From positions 5,931,270 through 5,995,269 of the forward strand of contig OZ026850.1 in assembly GCA_964023205.1 (NCBI GenBank): a DNA stretch of 64,000 bases. The letters run 5' to 3'. Origin of the DNA: Lutraria lutraria (Eukaryota > Mollusca > Bivalvia > Venerida > Mactridae). The notes beneath the pieces were generated by a model, which saw only the letters and a list, made by a program, of their open reading frames with translations, was not told where the DNA came from and did not search any database. This document shows, one piece after another, positions 61,469 to 64,000 of the stretch (position 1 is the stretch's first letter; every line of letters starts with the position of its first letter). The position numbers were made by a program, and so were the translations under genes.

Positions 61469-61648
61469 TACAGACAAACCTATGAACAAAGGTCACCCAA
61501 ATGAAAGACATAATGTGGCCTTTACTGACAGCTAGCCTTTATTCGGAGGTCATTCTGTTCTAAATAATCAATGATGGTTTTTAAAGAATTGCCTTTATTC
61601 ACAGGGTGGCCTTTATTCGGTGGCGGCTGCTAACACAGGTTTGACTTA
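61469..61648. repeat. MITE-like repeat, CAGTCAAACCTG family (copy D)
   Basis: Ends tacagacaaacct and aggtttgactta are inverted; internal phrases 'ggcctttattc' and tgttctaaataatca shared with copies A and C. Confidence 0.6.
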
Positions 61649-61759
61649 TTTAGTCAAACAAAGAATGGTAATGTTGTGGATGCAATGAATGTTATGAATT
61701 TGATTGTTCAAAATAATCTTGTCCTTTGAGTTAAATAAATGTTGTTTTTTCAATCGTAG

Positions 61760-62726
61760 TGAAGTTGGAGCTTTTGACTCTGAAATTGGAAATCTAGATT
61801 CTGCTTTGATTTTGATGACAAACTTTAAAGTAAAGTATGTAACCAGAAATGATCCACACTGTAAGTTCATTTTTACATATCGGATTGTTTGAACTTTACA
61901 GCTTATTTAAAACGTCAATGAAATCATAAGAACGTTATTTGAATAAGTTTCAAAAGTACGAACTTTAAGTGCGAATATGCTTTCACCAAATATTGTTAAA
62001 AGGGTGATCGAAGTATCTTATAAAGCTCTGTAGTAACGACATAATAAAAGAAAAATGTATTCCCTATATTAGTCATGCGCTGCTCGGGTATCTCGTTATG
62101 TAATTTTGGATTGCTTATACATGTATGTGTCCAGTTGTTTTATGTGTGTGTGCTCAAAAAGATATGAAGTGAAGGAAAGACATTAATTTTTTTTGTTAAC
62201 ACTATCGAAGTATTCATAAGTGCGGTTCGTCCATCGCTAAGCAAAGATGACCACGACTTCTTGTCGAAGTGGTTGACTCGTTTCTGTGTGTCCGGAGATG
62301 ACTTGTCGGGCTAAACCGGGCACGGAAGTACCTCCCACACTTAAAACATCTGAGTTCGATACAGTCTGTTTCGGTAATTGAGGTGCTCTCTGCTATCGCC
62401 TTGCTTTTGCCAACATCGTGTCTAGTTTCTGATGACATTACCTTTGTTCCAATGGTTATGTACTATTTAAACATGCTTACAAGAAGCAATGATGTATGTA
62501 AGTGTTTCAATAAATATGTAATATTTTGATTCCAGACATTTTACAAGCATTTCCAGGGTACCTCATCTCTGCCAAAGTCAAATGTCATGTTTTGTGTACT
62601 GATTTCAAATATTTGTCACATCGTGTACTTCATAATAATTTTCATCAAACAGTCCAATATTGCGATGACTCTGGTATCTATGGAAATATTAACATCCATA
62701 TTGATGAACTATCCATTGGAAATTAA
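61760..62726 (+). CDS. Last two exons of an unidentified gene
   Basis: Exon 61760-61860 (acceptor tttcaatcgtag, donor GTAAGT) joins exon 62536-62726 (acceptor gattccag, stop TAA at 62724) in phase through a Tyr codon. Translation: EVGAFDSEIGNLDSALIL, NFKVKYVTRNDPH, then YILQAFPGYLISAKVKC and, near the end, DDSGIYGNINIHIDEL. The entry phase (2) does not fit the exit phase (1) of the exon at 55364, so if this is the same gene at least one exon is missing between. The intron contains a LINE tail on the other strand. Confidence 0.5.
62214..62438 (-). pseudogene. C-terminal zinc-finger fragment of a LINE ORF
   Basis: Frame with IELRCFKCGRYFRARF, SHLRTHR and an end ...GHLCLAMDEPHL. The C-x2-CGR-F...L--H-RTH finger followed by a short tail is how the ORF of several invertebrate LINEs closes. 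No reverse transcriptase adjoins it, so it is a short fragment inserted in the intron of the 61760-62726 gene. Confidence 0.45.
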
Positions 62727-63190
62727 TGAATAACTTATAATCAATATGATATTGTATATGTTTTCTTTCCGTGTTTATTTTAAATGTTAATCACGAGAGA
62801 AGCCCCTGCATTCAGTAACTACGCCCAAGTTTTAGTTTTGTGTGCATTGATTGTGTTGTTTTCGCCTTTTTAATTACTATATGCTTGCTATGTTTTAACT
62901 AATTTAACATCACTACCATGATCATACCGGTCATTGAATATTTGGTATGAGTATGTAAGTGGCGTCATGATAACAGCTTACATGAGGATAGTATACATTG
63001 TCACAAACAGCAATATAGTCGCATTGGATAATAATGAGATAAAAAGTCAGGAACACATGGTGAATTGTATAATACATTTATTTGGAGCGAAACTGTATAC
63101 ACTTGTTAACTAACATATAATCAAAATCATCATTATTTACGTAACTCATATCATATGAAATTTGCTTGTATAATTGTTGCTTAAGCCTCT

Positions 63191-63238
<48 letters not shown>

Positions 63239-63246
63239 TCTTCTTC
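62727..63246. other. No gene seen
   Basis: AT-rich 3' flank of the gene at 61760-62726; no clear AATAAA close to the stop. Confidence 0.35.
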
Positions 63247-63328
63247 TTAGTCCTCTTCATCTTCTTCGTCCTCTTCCTCTTCAGATTCGCTGCTTTGACT
63301 GCTTTGACTGCTTTGACTGCTTTGACTG

Positions 63329-63361
<33 letters not shown>

Positions 63362-63364
63362 TCC

Positions 63365-63462
<98 letters not shown>

Positions 63463-63650
63463 TTCGTCCTCTTCATCTTCTTCGTCCTCTTCATCTTCTT
63501 CGTCCTCTTCCTCTTCAGATTCGCTGCTTTGACTGCTTTGACTGTCTTCATCTTCTTCGTCCTCTTCATCTTCTTCGTCCTCTTCCTCTTCAGATTCGCT
63601 GCTTTGACTGCTTTGACTGCTTTGACTATCGTCTCTTCTTTTACGAATAT
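63247..63650 (-). CDS. Possible exon: acidic Ser/Glu/Asp repeat protein
   Basis: Behind an acceptor tctttttcag the minus strand is open for 134 codons in a frame reading IRKRRDDSQSSQSSQSSES followed by runs of E and D; the block 'SQSSQSSESEEEEDEED' occurs three times. The stop is TAA at 63249-63247. The DNA is largely a GAA/GAG/GAY microsatellite, and another frame gives Lys/Arg-rich nonsense, so selection on the acidic frame is unproven. Such tracts occur in nuclear and in biomineral-associated proteins. It may be just a repeat. Confidence 0.35.
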
Positions 63651-64000
63651 CTGAAAAAGACGATTCACTCCATATTAGCTGATTGTTGGAAATAAAACAT
63701 CTTATTATATGATTAAAACAATATATTAACTATGCAGGATATATTTAAGCATTGTTAGTAAGCAATGATCAGCGAAATGTCATTGGATAAATAGAAATTA
63801 AGTTCGTTCTTCGTTTTGAAGCTTAAAACATAGCATACATATTTCAGTTACCAAAGACAAAGTTGGATAACCCATCATGAATGGTACAGTGAGGCACATC
63901 TCATGGATGTGAACTTCCTTCTATTGATTGCCTCGCTTTCAGTGATATGTTCTTCCATATCGTAGTGCTCTTATTAGAAATAATATGTCTTCTACTTTTT
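63651..64000. other. No gene seen
   Basis: AT-rich end of the window, probably intron or flank upstream (minus strand) of the acidic exon. Confidence 0.3.

Noticed and set aside
63078..63695. Lys/Arg-rich and Leu/Phe-rich frames over the GAA tract
   Set aside because: Wrong-frame readings of the GAA/CTTC microsatellite; only the acidic frame has a splice acceptor and patterned Ser blocks.

Overview
The window is eukaryotic DNA: AT-rich, with spliced genes, long introns, microsatellites and many interspersed repeats. The repeat set (LINE, tRNA-derived SINE, TTAA-flanked DNA transposons, foldback elements) and a DZIP3-type HEPN gene fused to a trypsin-like domain suggest a marine invertebrate, most likely a bivalve mollusc. 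That placement is inference. Most short open frames here are not genes; exons were found by frame continuity, splice sites and family motifs.

Left part (1-8.3 kb): a minus-strand four-exon candidate gene with a TISU/YY1-type start (2.7 kb) and a poly(A) signal (0.47 kb); an 0.88-kb inverted-repeat element with CAC ends and a 5-bp target duplication (3.94-4.82 kb); a LINE endonuclease relic (7.2 kb); and a repeat (7.9-8.26 kb) that serves as a paralogous empty site for the large element further right. A 5'-truncated LINE follows (8.34-10.24 kb, minus), then a decayed DNA-transposon region.

Centre-left (13-22.8 kb): the main host gene, six plus-strand exons with matching splice phases. It encodes an N-terminal DZIP3/hRUL138-like HEPN domain, a central S1-fold peptidase (His and Ser present, Asp position Glu) and a C-terminal coiled coil with a duplicated 18-residue unit. 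Its introns hold a foldback element and a 1.73-kb TIR transposon carrying a broken YSD-type (DUF7869-like) transposase. A 1.8-kb satellite of 25-bp units follows.

Centre (26.3-53.6 kb): two nearly identical copies of a 10.3-10.8-kb element in opposite orientation, each bounded by TTAA and 12+ bp terminal inverted repeats, separated by a 6.1-kb spacer. Each copy holds a TISU-like promoter, a broken intron-containing transposase-like gene (Kolobok-like by target site and C-terminal motifs), exons of an unidentified gene on the other strand, a hAT-type MITE, a SINE and a tRNA-Thr-like sequence. Because the inverted repeat ends exactly at TTAA plus TIR, it arose from two transpositions and not from a segmental inverted duplication. 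The spacer contains a further TTAA-flanked foldback element.

Right part (53.6-64 kb): exons of one or two unidentified spliced genes (54.5-55.4 kb, membrane-anchored; 61.8-62.7 kb), a perfect 10x21-bp minisatellite, a GC-rich foldback, a SINE, MITE copies, a transposon-integrase fragment and an acidic Ser-rich coding repeat.
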